45,095 nt of DNA from the IMG/VR virus record IMGVR_UViG_3300035181_001379, positions 1 through 45,095 of that record, one strand, 5' to 3'. The notes under the pieces are model-generated. The model was not told where the DNA came from, searched no databases, and saw only the letters and a program-made list of their open reading frames with translations. Source of the stretch: a virus. Each line of letters opens with the position of its first letter. Position 1 is the stretch's first letter. Of this stretch, positions 1 to 9,807 are shown piece after piece. The position numbers and the translations under genes are program-made.

Positions 1-127
1 AAGATGGATACCATATACATACAGCTCCAGCATTGGCATACGGTGCTGCAGAATTAGGTAAGAACTTTACTATGCACTATCCTGATTCTGGAGCTGATTT
101 AGTGGCTAATCAAACTGCAGATGTAGC
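1..127. repeat. Terminal direct repeat, left copy (circular-assembly overlap)
   Basis: These 127 bases are identical to the last 127 bases of the window (44969-45095). The repeat lies inside a coding sequence and the reading frame continues across the join, so this is the same locus read twice. It is either the overlap left by assembling a circular or circularly permuted molecule or, less likely, a true short terminal repeat. A length of exactly 127 matches a commonly used largest assembly k-mer, which favours an assembly overlap. Confidence 0.97.
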
Positions 128-602
128 TAGGACTGGCTTAATGGAAGAAGCTGATAGGCAGCAGAAAGAGAAATCACTAGTCCAATCTGGAACTAGAAAG
201 ACTACTAAAACTATCAGTGGTATACTTGAAGGGTCCATAATTGGCGCCAAAGCTGGATCTAATTATGGCCCTTTTGGGTCAACTATTGGTGCAATAGTTG
301 GTGGAATAGCAGGTGGAGTAGGTGGAAATCTGGATGCTCAAAATGATCAGACAGCTTCACAAGCTGGCGATAATAGTACACAGACTAGCAATATTGCTAC
401 AATTGAAGCTATAGCAAAAGCTATAGGTATGCTGGGAAAAGGTAGCGAAGGTCTTGGACAGAGTGCTGGTGGATTAGTAGGAGGTATAAGTAATGCTAAG
501 AATGGTATAGGAATGGCTAATACACTATCAAGTCTAGGAAGCGCTCCTAGTACCACTACACAGACTCTTAACACTGAAAAGGATAAGAAATATGGCTCCT
601 GA
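1..602 (+). CDS. Putative internal virion protein, glycine-zipper type (5' end at 44944)
   Basis: This is the 3' part of a gene whose start is at 44944. Joined across the circular junction it encodes 208 residues beginning MTDSFSIKKDGYHIHTAP. The N-terminal part shares a Y-H-[IV]-H-T-A-P motif and an E-x-x-R-Q-Q-[KR]-E-K motif with the product of the gene just upstream (44352-44942), so the two are tandem paralogs. The middle is rich in Gly/Ala/Ile (GAKAGSNYGPFGSTIGAIVGG), a glycine-zipper-like pattern able to insert into or cross membranes. It sits among putative ejected virion proteins, which suggests a role in the internal core or in the trans-envelope channel; this is inference from position and composition. 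The stop overlaps the next gene by 11 bp. No family was recognised. Confidence 0.85.
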   Translation, partial: DGYHIHTAPALAYGAAELGKNFTMHYPDSGADLVANQTADVARTGLMEEADRQQKEKSLVQSGTRKTTKTISGILEGSIIGAKAGSNYGPFGSTIGAIVGGIAGGVGGNLDAQNDQTASQAGDNSTQTSNIATIEAIAKAIGMLGKGSEGLGQSAGGLVGGISNAKNGIGMANTLSSLGSAPSTTTQTLNTEKDKKYGS

Positions 603-1770
603 TAATGATGATGATCCATTGAAAAAGTCAGCTACGTCAGGCTTAGATTTTTCTACTATTATGCAACAAGTACCAGGAATGTTTAAACAAATAGTATCTC
701 AAACTCAAGGTCCTAAAATTCAGCCTAGGCAAGTAGCACAGATTCCAGAGATCCCAGAGCAGCCTACACAAACCACAGAGCAGCCTGCACAGACTCAGCC
801 TACTGGTAGTGATACTGGCAGTAGTTTTGCTCAGATGATTCCAGCTATAGCTGCTGGAGTTGCTAAAGTAATGGCAATGCCACAGAGGATGTCAATAACT
901 ACTCCATCTAGTTTGACTACTACACTTCCCTATGGCGTTACCAGCAAGATGGCTAGTGATTATCATAACAGAAAAGTCGCTGAAGCCAAGACTATTAACG
1001 ACGCCGCAGCTCAAGTGTCTGAAATTAGCAATCAGCAGGCTGCCTTACAACAAAAAGCAGCTGAGGCAGAGGCTGATAGAGAGTTGCGAGAGAGACAGCT
1101 ACAGCAGGCGGCTCAATTTCAACAGCAGAATTTGGGATTGCAGAGACAGCATCTTGCTATTGAGCAATTTCAAGCAAATGAAGCTGCACAGCATAATGCA
1201 GCTGATGAAGCTAATACAGCTCAGTATAGACAAGATTCCATCTCTAACAGCATGCTTCAGATGATGTTTGGATTGCTTGGGAATAATATGCAAAGTGAAG
1301 CTGCTATTCGAGGACATGAGATTGCTGCTAATGCTACAGTAGAAGCAGCAAAGATAGGTGCTGATAGTAGATCGGATGAGAAACGTTTAGAGAATCAGCG
1401 CAGAATTGCCTACGGAACTTTGGAGCAAGTAAAGGATGCTCTAAGGGCAGATCCTACAGCAATGACGGATTATACTAATAGGTATCGGAGCTTAGCAGGC
1501 GAGAGACTATTCTCATTGTTTAAGAATGGTCACATTGACTGGGATGTATATGCGCCTTTTATGATAGAGGCCGGACTAGATCCAAAAGGGACTTTGGCTG
1601 CACAGCATAATTCTGCAGCTCCTGTAGCCACTCCAGACCCAGCAACTCAGGCCAAAGCTCAAGCCGCCGCAAATGCAGCAGCCGCAGCCGCTGCCGCCGC
1701 TAAATCGAGTCCTGCGCAGAAATCAAAAGATTCTAATAACGATAAATACTTTGGCCAAGGTGAGGAATAA
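592..1770 (+). CDS. Putative internal virion/ejection protein, Gln/Ala-rich coiled coil
   Basis: The product is 392 residues. A Pro/Gln/Thr-rich segment (about 45-75) is followed by a long Gln/Ala/Glu-rich stretch (about 130-240) with the heptad-like character of an extended coiled coil. The C-terminus has an alanine run and a charged tail. It overlaps the upstream gene by 11 bp, and the giant protein starts 3 bp after its stop, so the three are probably translated together. In T7-like phages the internal core proteins gp14, gp15 and gp16 occupy this place after the tail tube genes; calling this a gp15-like partner of the giant protein is inference from order and composition, not from recognised homology. 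The start at 592 has a purine-rich AAAAGGAT upstream. Confidence 0.8.
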   Translation: MAPDNDDDPLKKSATSGLDFSTIMQQVPGMFKQIVSQTQGPKIQPRQVAQIPEIPEQPTQTTEQPAQTQPTGSDTGSSFAQMIPAIAAGVAKVMAMPQRMSITTPSSLTTTLPYGVTSKMASDYHNRKVAEAKTINDAAAQVSEISNQQAALQQKAAEAEADRELRERQLQQAAQFQQQNLGLQRQHLAIEQFQANEAAQHNAADEANTAQYRQDSISNSMLQMMFGLLGNNMQSEAAIRGHEIAANATVEAAKIGADSRSDEKRLENQRRIAYGTLEQVKDALRADPTAMTDYTNRYRSLAGERLFSLFKNGHIDWDVYAPFMIEAGLDPKGTLAAQHNSAAPVATPDPATQAKAQAAANAAAAAAAAAKSSPAQKSKDSNNDKYFGQGEE

Positions 1771-1772
1771 TC

Positions 1773-4700
1773 ATGAATCTAGTAACACTTGATGGAGATA
1801 CTATAGATACAGAAGAGCAAGCTCAGCCTGAAGCGGCACCTCCACAACAAGAAGATGGCAGGGGTGCTCTTGCTGATATGGGTATCCAAGCTATAGGAGT
1901 AATTCCCAAGACAAGTGGGTCTGTAGCTAATTTGGTTTCTAGTGTTGTTACATATGGAAACTATATATTTAAAGGTATTAGTGCTGCAGCTGCTGGAGCT
2001 GGTACACTAGCTGGTGGTGGTAGTATGGATGACGCTGTGCAGCAGGGAAAAGAGGCCTTTAATGATGCTTCAATACCCAAAGCAGCAGCCATAGCTGAAA
2101 GATTTTCAGATGCAGATAAATTCCTCAAATCTTTGGTCCCAGCTCCACAGACCTTGCCCGGAAAAGGTATGGCTATAGCTGCAGATACAGCAGACCTTGT
2201 AGCTAATGTTTATATAGCATCTGTAGCAACAGCTGGATTAGGAGGAGTGGCAGAAGCAGCTGGCCTAGGAGGAGTTGCAGAATCAGCTGGACTTGGGCTT
2301 AAGGGTGTAAAAGCTTTAGAAACTTTCGGCGTTGCTCATGTTCTTGCTATAGAGCATGCAAATCAATACTACGAGAATGCTATCTCTAAAGGAGAAACTC
2401 CATGGGAAGCTGCTGAGGATTATACTAAATCTCTAGCTATTGGAACTTTAGGCAATATTCCAATGGCTCCAAGATTTACCTATATTCTCGACAAGTTCGG
2501 GTCTAGTTGGGGAGCAGCAGAACTGACTAGGAAGCTTGTACATAGTGGCACTGCTGCTGCTATGGGTGCAGTATCTACGGCAGTACAGCAAGGATTGATA
2601 GATACTGACACTAAAGGACTTTATGATGAGCTTCTAAAGTCTGCTAATGTCAGTTCTTTAGCTCCCATGTTCTTAGCTAGTATGCTTACTGGTGGAACTT
2701 TCCTAAGCCCACAAGAATACAATGCTATGCAGCTTCATGAATCTATGATTCAACAAACTGCTGGGGCTAAACCTGGAGAGACTGCACAATTTGAGCATGA
2801 AGGAAGTCTCTATGAAGCCACTATGGATGAAAAAGGTATTCCACAAAAACCAGTCTTGGTAGATGAAAAAAATCTCTTTGCTTACTTAGACGATCCTATT
2901 GCGTGGACTGCTAGTGTTAAATCGGCGAAAAGAATGTATGTTAAAGGAGTAGAAGAAGACGTTACTGGGCCAGATGGAAAAGTAATAGGAACTCGGACGC
3001 CTTTAGTTCCGATAGCTGATGATATCAACATGGTAGATGTCATACCTGATGCAGGTGGAGGACCTTCTAATGTTAAAGTGTACTTACGGGATGGCGCTGT
3101 TCTTGATGTAGATCCCATGGAAATAATGGGAGTAGATATTCCCATGGAAGTAGTAACAGATAACGGTATCGAGGTAGGATTTCGCAATGTAGCTGTCAAA
3201 AATTTGCAGACGAAGCAGGCTATAAAAAGTCTGTTCAGTGCATATTACCGAGGGCAGCAAGTCTTACAGCAGTATGATCCTAATTATACTGGAGATTTAG
3301 TAGGCGAAAAAGTTAATCAGATGGTAGCTTTTGCTAATAAGGTTGAAACAGTTCCAGCTATCAGTGATAGTGAAAAAGCTTTTATGCTTAGTAATACATA
3401 CGATGCTGTGCAGACTTTTGCTAAGGCAGTCAGAGAGGGAAAGAATCCAGAGCTTCCTTTAGACCAACAAAAGACCAAAAGGGTTACTAGGTCTAAATTA
3501 CTGGACGATTTAGGCGCTAAAGTAGGACAGGATATCATACCAGCTGGAACTGGTGAAGGCATAAAGCTTTTCATGCCTGATATAACGAAAGAAGATACAG
3601 GCGGAAGAATACTTACTATCGGAAAGGACGACTCTGTCTCGGTTTTCGATGATGGGCAATCTAACTATCTTCTAAAATTGAAGAGAGATGATGGCAGTGA
3701 GGAAATTATTCATCCTAATGCTCTTATAGGTATGAGTATTCCAAGTCCAAAAACTGGAAAACCTAAGAATGTAGTCTTTTATGCCCCTGCCAGTAGCAGA
3801 GGTGCAAATAGAAGTAAAAATAAAGCGGCTCTGAAAGATGCTATTGATAGTGTGAACAGTAGTAGTGTTCCTGTCAGTAGTGAATTTACTGAAGGCACTC
3901 CTATTGGGACAGAGATAAATGACGACGATTATACACACGGAGGGTTATACCAGGCTAGACAAACTGCTCCTGTTAATATAATTCTTAGTACGCAAAAAGT
4001 CCAAGAAAGTGTTAATCCAGCTTTTACTCAGGCACTTATTAATAGTGGCTTTGATCATAATGTTAATGCGGATCTATTGTATAAAGGATATACTGATAAT
4101 CTAAGTCCAGAAGAAATAGTGGCTATGGATTTGAAGCAGAGTAATATGCTAGATTACTATGTGGCAAATGATGGTAGTGGTCATATTTTTCTCCGTAAAA
4201 ATCCTTCCGCTCCAGATCCTATCAATACTCCAGAAGCTGGAATACAGATGGACCAGTTCTATGGTGAAAGAGTCAAAGCACTAAAGACTGCTATTGTTGA
4301 GTTCGAGAGAGAGGGTTATGATGGGAGAGGACTTTATCAGAGCATATCTAATAATAGACTATTCCAACCAGTTGATTCAATTTCTGGAGTAAATGATGTA
4401 CCAGAGGAAAGATATAAGTATTTGACTAGGCCTATTATACTTCCTGTTGGAGCAACAAAAACAGATATAAATGCAGCAAAAGAACACACATCAGCTAAGA
4501 ACTCTGGTAGTGCAGCTACTTTTCCAGAAGCATTAGTCAAAGAGAAAATTGAATTATTAGCTAAGCCAGATGATATTGTGTATGATCCTTTTGTTGGATC
4601 TGGTACAACAATTCGAGCCGCTAGTAGTATGAATAGAGACTCTTTAGGAGTAGAACTGAATCCAGATAATATTAATCTGGCTGCTAAATTAGGCACAGAT

Positions 4701-7700
4701 AAGAGTAAGATAATTAATGCTGACTCTGTAAATACTGATATTGGGCAAGAACTGCAAGGAAAACAGCTAGGATTAACTATCACATCTCCTCCATACATGG
4801 ACATAAAAGACTATGGTTCAGGAACAGCTGAGGTAGGTAAAGACAAAGCATCCTATTTTGATCAGCTAGCTAAAGTATTCCAAAATGTGTATGATAACAC
4901 TAGAGATGGCGGATGGCTAGTAGTTAATACTAGAGATATTGTCAAACTAGGACAAGGATTTTCCGTCAAAAATATCAATGAGATTACTAGTCCTTTAGCT
5001 AGTAGACTAGAAGCTATGGGCTGGAAATTAGAGATGGGACAGTTATGGAAGACTTTTAATCTTAGAGACAACACAATTCGAAAAGCTAATCCAGATGAAG
5101 CTAGCGCATATGAGCATATATTAACTTTCAGAAAAGTGGGAAATGAGAATACTGATTGGTTGGATTCCTCTCAAGAACCACTTTATTCTAAGCGCAAAGT
5201 AGTTATGCCTAGTGCTGACGAGATCAGAGCACAGGAGTTTGATAGGCAGGCTAAAGAGAGTAGTGATGCCCAGAGAAGTTTTGATCCTAATTCCACGCCA
5301 GTAGCTCAAGATAAAAGCTTTTGGATGAAAAGATACACAGCCACAAAGCCAGAGAATTTTCAAAATAAGCAGAGTTATTTCGAAGAGCAAATTCGAAATG
5401 TTGCTAATTTCTTCCAGTGGGGAAAGAGTCAGCAGGAATTAGATGCTCTTGGTATTAGCTCTTATACTCCCACTCAAGCCGCGGATAGTATGAGTAAGAT
5501 TGCCAGAGTTATGGCAGAAGGTTGGGGAGCTGCTAATGGATTACCGCCTGAAATGTGGTATGATTTTTATATCAAGCGGATTGCTATGGAAGATATCACA
5601 AAGCTAAAACCTTCCGGCCTTGCTATGAAAGGAGTTCCAAATCCTACAGAAGGCAAGCCAGAATGGGCTTCTCCTAGTGAGTGGAATCCTGATAGTGGTA
5701 GGGTTATGCCAGGGATTCCAACTATAGTTAGAGGCTCTGGTAGAATTGATGAGCAGGTAAAGAGTCTAATTAATGGCTCTGGTTTAGTGCCTGAGAATTT
5801 ATTAGAACGCTTCCCACAAGCAAAAAGTGAAAGTGAAATAAGTACTTATGGTTTGATTAGTTCTGTTTTTAGCCATAATAATGAGGCTACACTTCGGGAC
5901 ATAGCACATAAATTTGGCGTACCAGATCATATCGTAGATTCTACTTTTGGCAAAAAAGCAGACTTATCTATAGGAGATATAGATAAAGTTACTCCGTTGG
6001 TTGGAGATATGAATTCTGCTATAACCGAGTCTATATTAGAGGCAAGAAAAGTAAATAGAGGGCCAGAGATTAGTCTTAATTCTACAGATGCAAATCAAAT
6101 TCTTGGTGAAACTCTCTGGAAAGATCGTCAGGCAATATTGAAGTTTTATAAGGGATCTGATCTTACTACTGGTCTTCATGAGCTTGGTCACGTATGGAGA
6201 GGAGCTCTTTCTGGAAAAGACCTTGGCGCTATTACTTCCTGGGCTTTCCAAAACAATAATGATGATCCTAATCAGTGGTGGAAATTGTCTGGTGATTTTA
6301 CTCCAGAACAAGAGAAAGCTGAGGAGCGTTTTGCTGAGGCTTTCACAAACTGGGCTCTTCGTGGGACTAAACCCAAAGGAATTCCTAAAGAGACACTTGC
6401 TGGATTTGAGTCAGTTAGGAAAACTTTAGAAACTATGTTCGAGGCTTCTAAGGGAATTATTCCAGGTACTGAGTTCTCACCTGAAATGAGAAACATAATG
6501 AATGGAATAGTTAGAGGTAGAGCTGCTACTATGGACCCAAAGGATAGAGCAGCTTATGTTAATATGCTGGATAAGAAGCAAGTTCCTAAGTATATTAGTC
6601 CGACAAATCTTAATGCTCACCAGTTGGACTTTGATAAGAAGACAGTAGATGAACTTGCTAGTCATTTTACTGCTGGACTGGGTGATGATCCTAGAGAATT
6701 GCTATCGAAACAAGAGTTGTTTGACAGGGCTGCAGTTCTTGTACAAGATCCAGACTATATGGCTCAGCTGGATCTTGAAGGAAGAAAGCCTATATACGAA
6801 CGGAGATATTCTGAACAGGATGCAGCAGTTGCTATGTATCTTGTACAGCAAGAGAGTAAGCAGCTAATGGCAAGTATTCAAGAGAATCCTAATAACTTTA
6901 AGAATATAGTAGATAGCTTCGTTAATGATAACAAAGTTATATTGGATCTCGCTCAAAGTACTGGACATCACGCTGGTATGAGTCTGGGACTCCGAAATTT
7001 GAAGGAGTCTATAGCTGCTTCAAAAGGTCTTGCAGCTTTGCAGCAATTAGCTGAGGGTGGAAAGTTAGACTCCGCTAGTGCTGCTATTAAGAGAGCTATT
7101 CAAAAGAAAGACTGGAGTGCGGTAGAAGCACTGGCTCAAGATCCTAGATATACTGATTGCCTAGGTCAGATTATGTATAGTAGTCTCTTAAGTAATCCAG
7201 GTGCCTGGGGGTCTAACTTAGGTGGTAATGTTTTGTGGAGTTTGTTTCAGGTTCCTCACAGAGCAATAGCCGCGACAATAGATGCGATTATGCTCAAGAC
7301 TCCGCAAAGCCAATTGTGGGATAGATTCTATTATGGCAAAAATGTTGCCCGCCAGAGACAGTTTTTCCTAGGTGAGATTCTTCCGATGCTGACAGGACTA
7401 AAGACCGGATTTAAGGCTGGTGCTATTGGAGCATGGAAAGGAACTGGACTGCGTGAGCTTCCTATAGTGAATAAGTTCGTGAATCCTCCAGAAGATGTAT
7501 CGCTTCCATATATGGGATCTGATAAAGTATACATGGAAGTACATAAAAGAGAGAGTACTGCATTTGAGCGCGTAGCGATTCCTGGTAGTGATACGAATCA
7601 AACCATGATGAACTTGCAGAATTTTATTCAAGGCTTTAATCCGATTCTGAATATTGGAACTGACATAATGATAGCAACAGACTTGCCATTTAGAGCCGCC

Positions 7701-9182
7701 GCTTGGAATGCTGAAGTTCGGCAGATTGGGTATCGTAAAGCCAGAAATCAAGGTATGAGTCATGATGCAGCTTTTGCTTACTCTGAAACTTATGAACCTA
7801 CACCAAAAGAGCAAATGCAAGCTGCCGATGCAGCTAGGTATAGTGTCTTCAGTGACCTCCCTGGAAAACTGACAAAGTCTCTAAATGCAATTCGAGAACA
7901 GCATCCAGTGGCTAAGCCTTTTACAATACCTTTCCTGAATACTCTAGTCAACATAGCAAAACGCGGGGCTGAAATGATTCCTGGAATAGGACTAGGAGTA
8001 GAATATATGGAGGGACAAGAAAGAGGAATGAGAGAAGCTGCCCGAATTGCTCGTGATTATAACTCCAATCTTACGGACGCAAATAGTAAGAGAATGACAA
8101 TAAAAGAAGCCTATGACCAGATGTCAGTCAGTGATAGGTTTGGATATGGACATAGTCCAGCGGATATAATTGCGAAGCAGGTAGAAGGAGCTCTTCTAGC
8201 GGGCTTAGCTTCTATGTTTTTTGATAAAGATAAAATCACTGGACCACTTCCACAAGACCCTGTAGAAAGGGCTGCGTTTATTAGAGAAGGTAAACAGCCT
8301 GATAGCATTAGCCTGGGTGGGAATTGGTATTCTTTCGACAAGATGGACCCAATTTCTAAACTTCTAAAAGTCGTAGCCTTAATGAAAGATGAGGAGAAAA
8401 TGGTCCAGAAAGGCAAAGAAAATCCTCTACGATATCATATGGAAGATAGATTGGCTGAGGCTGGCTGGGCTGTTCTTGGAGAGATTACTAATAGTGGATT
8501 CTTTGGAAACTTGGGGACATACCTGAATGATAAGCCGGGAAATAAAGAACTCCGTCAAGCTGTTAACATCTTTACTAACGTTATTCCTTTCTCTGGACTG
8601 AATAGATGGCTCGGTAAAGAACTCAACATGATACATAATGATGGTAAGTATATTCCGCCACAGGTAGAAGGAGTAATAGCTAGTGCATTGTATCCTACAC
8701 TGTTTCAGGCCTATGAAGAGGCTACTGGAGCTAAGTTAGGATTTATAGATAGAATGCCTAGTGTAAATGTCTGGGGTGAAAAGAAGAGTGTAGGAGTCGA
8801 AAGTACTTTTCTTAATTGGCTACCGCCGCATATTAGTCCTGATGTGAGAATTCCTATGGAGGACTATCTTGCAAATATTGGATATTATCCTCAGATGCCA
8901 CAGAAGGTATTTAATCTTGGCGGAAGAACGTACAATTATGATAAGCAAGCTTATTTAAACTTACTTATTGCCAGTGGAGAGCAGATGAGAAAGTATGTTG
9001 ATACTATGAGTAAAAATGAAAAGTTTACGAGTTTGCCAGTAGAAATGCAAGTTAGAATCCTTAATGATGGCATTGGTAGGATTCGTAGACCTTGGGAGAG
9101 GAAGGCTCAGGGAGATAGCTTAAGGGCAGGAATGTTACCTCTGCCCTATAGCTACCTCGCTGGAGATACTACTATTCAGTAG
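1773..9182 (+). CDS. Giant polyvalent virion protein with DNA methyltransferase and zincin protease domains
   Basis: The product is 2,469 residues. Near the N-terminus are Gly/Ala-rich hydrophobic segments (about 60-90, 140-175, 255-275). A DNA methyltransferase domain follows: motif I DPFVGSGTT at about 938-946 and catalytic motif IV TSPPY at about 1004-1008, in the order I then IV and only about 60 residues apart, as in N4-cytosine/N6-adenine enzymes. A zinc metallopeptidase motif HELGH lies at about 1469-1473, with EERFAEAF downstream supplying a plausible third ligand. The C-terminal ~900 residues are helical with more hydrophobic segments. The gene ends the virion operon where T7 has gp16. 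Giant multi-enzyme proteins delivered with phage or conjugative DNA are known as polyvalent proteins, and P1 DarB is a virion-borne methylase-type defence protein. The start has GAGG 9 bp upstream. Ejection with the DNA is inference. It meets the leftward arm with no gap. Confidence 0.9.
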   Translation: MNLVTLDGDTIDTEEQAQPEAAPPQQEDGRGALADMGIQAIGVIPKTSGSVANLVSSVVTYGNYIFKGISAAAAGAGTLAGGGSMDDAVQQGKEAFNDASIPKAAAIAERFSDADKFLKSLVPAPQTLPGKGMAIAADTADLVANVYIASVATAGLGGVAEAAGLGGVAESAGLGLKGVKALETFGVAHVLAIEHANQYYENAISKGETPWEAAEDYTKSLAIGTLGNIPMAPRFTYILDKFGSSWGAAELTRKLVHSGTAAAMGAVSTAVQQGLIDTDTKGLYDELLKSANVSSLAPMFLASMLTGGTFLSPQEYNAMQLHESMIQQTAGAKPGETAQFEHEGSLYEATMDEKGIPQKPVLVDEKNLFAYLDDPIAWTASVKSAKRMYVKGVEEDVTGPDGKVIGTRTPLVPIADDINMVDVIPDAGGGPSNVKVYLRDGAVLDVDPMEIMGVDIPMEVVTDNGIEVGFRNVAVKNLQTKQAIKSLFSAYYRGQQVLQQYDPNYTGDLVGEKVNQMVAFANKVETVPAISDSEKAFMLSNTYDAVQTFAKAVREGKNPELPLDQQKTKRVTRSKLLDDLGAKVGQDIIPAGTGEGIKLFMPDITKEDTGGRILTIGKDDSVSVFDDGQSNYLLKLKRDDGSEEIIHPNALIGMSIPSPKTGKPKNVVFYAPASSRGANRSKNKAALKDAIDSVNSSSVPVSSEFTEGTPIGTEINDDDYTHGGLYQARQTAPVNIILSTQKVQESVNPAFTQALINSGFDHNVNADLLYKGYTDNLSPEEIVAMDLKQSNMLDYYVANDGSGHIFLRKNPSAPDPINTPEAGIQMDQFYGERVKALKTAIVEFEREGYDGRGLYQSISNNRLFQPVDSISGVNDVPEERYKYLTRPIILPVGATKTDINAAKEHTSAKNSGSAATFPEALVKEKIELLAKPDDIVYDPFVGSGTTIRAASSMNRDSLGVELNPDNINLAAKLGTDKSKIINADSVNTDIGQELQGKQLGLTITSPPYMDIKDYGSGTAEVGKDKASYFDQLAKVFQNVYDNTRDGGWLVVNTRDIVKLGQGFSVKNINEITSPLASRLEAMGWKLEMGQLWKTFNLRDNTIRKANPDEASAYEHILTFRKVGNENTDWLDSSQEPLYSKRKVVMPSADEIRAQEFDRQAKESSDAQRSFDPNSTPVAQDKSFWMKRYTATKPENFQNKQSYFEEQIRNVANFFQWGKSQQELDALGISSYTPTQAADSMSKIARVMAEGWGAANGLPPEMWYDFYIKRIAMEDITKLKPSGLAMKGVPNPTEGKPEWASPSEWNPDSGRVMPGIPTIVRGSGRIDEQVKSLINGSGLVPENLLERFPQAKSESEISTYGLISSVFSHNNEATLRDIAHKFGVPDHIVDSTFGKKADLSIGDIDKVTPLVGDMNSAITESILEARKVNRGPEISLNSTDANQILGETLWKDRQAILKFYKGSDLTTGLHELGHVWRGALSGKDLGAITSWAFQNNNDDPNQWWKLSGDFTPEQEKAEERFAEAFTNWALRGTKPKGIPKETLAGFESVRKTLETMFEASKGIIPGTEFSPEMRNIMNGIVRGRAATMDPKDRAAYVNMLDKKQVPKYISPTNLNAHQLDFDKKTVDELASHFTAGLGDDPRELLSKQELFDRAAVLVQDPDYMAQLDLEGRKPIYERRYSEQDAAVAMYLVQQESKQLMASIQENPNNFKNIVDSFVNDNKVILDLAQSTGHHAGMSLGLRNLKESIAASKGLAALQQLAEGGKLDSASAAIKRAIQKKDWSAVEALAQDPRYTDCLGQIMYSSLLSNPGAWGSNLGGNVLWSLFQVPHRAIAATIDAIMLKTPQSQLWDRFYYGKNVARQRQFFLGEILPMLTGLKTGFKAGAIGAWKGTGLRELPIVNKFVNPPEDVSLPYMGSDKVYMEVHKRESTAFERVAIPGSDTNQTMMNLQNFIQGFNPILNIGTDIMIATDLPFRAAAWNAEVRQIGYRKARNQGMSHDAAFAYSETYEPTPKEQMQAADAARYSVFSDLPGKLTKSLNAIREQHPVAKPFTIPFLNTLVNIAKRGAEMIPGIGLGVEYMEGQERGMREAARIARDYNSNLTDANSKRMTIKEAYDQMSVSDRFGYGHSPADIIAKQVEGALLAGLASMFFDKDKITGPLPQDPVERAAFIREGKQPDSISLGGNWYSFDKMDPISKLLKVVALMKDEEKMVQKGKENPLRYHMEDRLAEAGWAVLGEITNSGFFGNLGTYLNDKPGNKELRQAVNIFTNVIPFSGLNRWLGKELNMIHNDGKYIPPQVEGVIASALYPTLFQAYEEATGAKLGFIDRMPSVNVWGEKKSVGVESTFLNWLPPHISPDVRIPMEDYLANIGYYPQMPQKVFNLGGRTYNYDKQAYLNLLIASGEQMRKYVDTMSKNEKFTSLPVEMQVRILNDGIGRIRRPWERKAQGDSLRAGMLPLPYSYLAGDTTIQ

Positions 9183-9458
9183 TTACTTTTGGCTACCATA
9201 CCTACGGCTGTATTCAGCGTTTATGGCTGGTACAGCCGCTTCTTTATTGGCCTGAAGTTTATCATACAATGGAATCATTGTATAAAAAGCGTCATAAAGA
9301 ATGTCAAATTCAGCATTAGAAAGTGCTGCTAAAGACCCTGGAAAATTTGGATCATCAGCAGGGCCTTCTTGCAAGTCTCGTAAATGAGCTATCTGCACTC
9401 TTAAGTCTCTGGACATACGGTAGACTGCTTCTACTAAAGTCGAATCGTCGTCACTCAT
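9183..9458 (-). CDS. Conserved-looking small acidic protein, unknown function
   Basis: The product is 91 residues, acidic and largely helical, starting MSDDDSTLVEAVYRM. It has no Cys pairs, signal or membrane segment. It is the last gene of the leftward arm; its stop codon abuts the stop of the giant virion gene, so the two arms converge with no spacer and a terminator would have to lie inside coding sequence. The start is preceded by AAGGAACTAAGGC. No family recognised. Confidence 0.7.
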   Translation of the reverse strand: MSDDDSTLVEAVYRMSRDLRVQIAHLRDLQEGPADDPNFPGSLAALSNAEFDILYDAFYTMIPLYDKLQANKEAAVPAINAEYSRRYGSQK

Positions 9459-9567
9459 TGCCTTAGTTCCTTCTATTTCTGTTTACACCCAAACGTTTCC
9501 AAAATATCCTAGAATAATAGTTCACTTTTCTTTTTCTATTTAGTTTAATGTATCTAAATTTCCTCCA
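9459..9567 (-). other. Short intergenic gap with an orphan ribosome-binding-like site
   Basis: This 109-bp AT-rich gap lies between two leftward genes. Read on the minus strand it begins right after a stop with TGGAGGAAATTTAG, a strong GGAGG with only a four-codon frame near it, and no gene start where one would be expected. It may be the remnant of a lost small gene, or chance. Confidence 0.3.
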
Positions 9568-9807
9568 TTATTGTTCTAGCTCTTTTGGTTTTGTTGTGAA
9601 CTCCGATAAACACAGTACTTTAGATAATAACCAATAGTATAGCCATATAGGTATATACTTTGGTCTTGGTCGTGTGTGTAATACCATGAACCTTTCGAAT
9701 TCCATCTCCATTTCTTTGAATGCAGCTTTTCTTTTTTGAGTTATGGCATGTGTGTATATGTTATTCCACTGTTCTTTTGGTATATCTAACTTAAAATTCT
9801 CTATCAT
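9568..9807 (-). CDS. Small basic protein downstream of helicase, unknown
   Basis: The product is 79 residues, MIENFKLDIPKEQWNN at the N-terminus, with a basic helical middle (QKRKAAFKEMEMEFERF) and an aromatic segment (YIPIWLYYWLLSKVLCL, about 50-66) that could be a short hydrophobic or amphipathic helix. It overlaps the end of the helicase-like gene by 4 bp (ATGA), which implies translational coupling and perhaps a role as an accessory factor; that is inference. Confidence 0.65.
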   Translation of the reverse strand: MIENFKLDIPKEQWNNIYTHAITQKRKAAFKEMEMEFERFMVLHTRPRPKYIPIWLYYWLLSKVLCLSEFTTKPKELEQ

